Positions 14,459 through 14,538 of a stretch of 14,538 bases of DNA are shown here, one piece after another. The translations under genes were made by a program, and so were the position numbers. Position 1 is the stretch's first letter. Each line of letters opens with the position of its first letter. Source of the stretch: Candidatus Cloacimonadota bacterium (GTDB lineage Bacteria > Cloacimonadota > Cloacimonadia > JGIOTU-2); NCBI GenBank assembly GCA_021160355.1, contig JAGHCS010000182.1:1-14538 (forward strand), in the 5' to 3' direction. The notes beneath the pieces are model-generated. The model ran no database searches. It was given only the letters and a program-made list of their open reading frames with translations, and had not been told where the DNA came from.

Positions 14459-14480
14459 ACTCAACATTCCATTGTTGAGT
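14459..14480. repeat. Hairpin, 8-bp stem
   Basis: ACTCAACA (14459-14466) pairs perfectly with TGTTGAGT (14473-14480) across a six-base TTCCAT loop. It directly abuts the next palindrome. There is no T-run after either strand, so it is not a typical terminator. Confidence 0.6.
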
Positions 14481-14481
14481 A

Positions 14482-14501
14482 CGCAAGATTGGAATCTTGC
14501 G
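14482..14501. repeat. Near-perfect palindrome, REP-like
   Basis: CGCAAGATT (14482-14490), GG, AATCTTGCG (14493-14501) is a 9-base inverted repeat. Allowing one bulged base it extends outward to AGTA and TACT. Tandem placement with the preceding hairpin is typical of REP/BIME-like intergenic elements. Confidence 0.65.
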
Positions 14502-14538
14502 CTACTTCTCTCTTCCCACCTCTTTACCAATTCTTTAG

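Larger units (their letters stand above)
14131..14538. other. 408-base non-coding region at the right edge
   Basis: No convincing gene is seen on either strand. The left part (to about 14340) is AT-rich leader and probable promoter sequence for the minus-strand genes. It includes a widely spaced 9-base inverted repeat, TTTATCAAA at 14233-14241 and TTTGATAAA at 14294-14302. The right part holds the inverted-repeat elements listed separately. A short plus-strand frame from 14435 runs off the edge through a palindrome and is probably not a gene. Confidence 0.6.

Noticed and set aside
14435..14538. Plus-strand open frame from an ATG at 14435 with AGGA upstream, running off the edge
   Set aside because: It reads through the palindromic repeat (giving ...YARLESCAT...), a translation typical of dispersed repeats, and shows no recognisable protein; only 34 codons are visible.

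Overview
All confidently recognised genes lie on the minus strand, so the window is described from right (high coordinates) to left. Base composition is AT-rich (roughly 60-65% AT by eye). Genes are tightly packed with overlapping or near-touching ends and mostly good Shine-Dalgarno (SD) sequences. The mix (Na+-NQR-type membrane oxidoreductase genes, non-hydrolysing UDP-GlcNAc 2-epimerase, GerW/YtfJ-like protein, bacterial cyclic-2,3-diphosphoglycerate-synthetase-like protein) suggests a Gram-negative-type, probably anaerobic bacterium. A candidate phylum of the FCB group (for example Cloacimonadota-like) is a guess only; no rRNA or tRNA is present to anchor it.

Region 1 (14538-14131) is a 408-base non-coding stretch. 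It holds dispersed-repeat-like inverted repeats and, near the first gene, a possible promoter. Region 2 (14130-10312) is an information-processing cluster: a P-loop protein of the cyclic 2,3-diphosphoglycerate synthetase family, then rpsO (S15, GTG start) and pnp (PNPase). Region 3 (10311-10125) is a 187-base gap filled by a composite repeat with ACGCAGAG-type units. Region 4 (10124-6647) is a nucleotide-sugar block, wecB-galE-ugd, predicted to supply UDP-ManNAc, UDP-galactose/glucose and UDP-glucuronate for surface polysaccharide. Region 5 (6636-4576) has an orphan leuD-like dehydratase small subunit translationally close to ugd, then three small membrane-associated proteins: GerW/YtfJ-like, SIMPL/DUF541, and an unrecognised C-terminally anchored protein.

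Region 6 (4550-714) is the most interesting part: nqrB-nqrC-nqrD-nqrE-nqrF in one tightly coupled string. It resembles the Na+-translocating NADH:quinone oxidoreductase in motifs, but nqrA is absent from the window and NqrB, NqrC and NqrF are shorter than the Vibrio-type proteins. nqrE is interrupted by one in-frame TAA (2184-2182) with homologous sequence continuing in the same frame on both sides. Whether this is a sequence error, a recent null mutation or something functional cannot be decided here. Region 7 (705-1) has a 151-residue protein of unknown function coupled to nqrF, and the first 43 codons of a secreted ComEC/MBL-like protein cut by the window edge.

No tRNA, rRNA, CRISPR array, insertion sequence, riboswitch or convincing intrinsic terminator was recognised.
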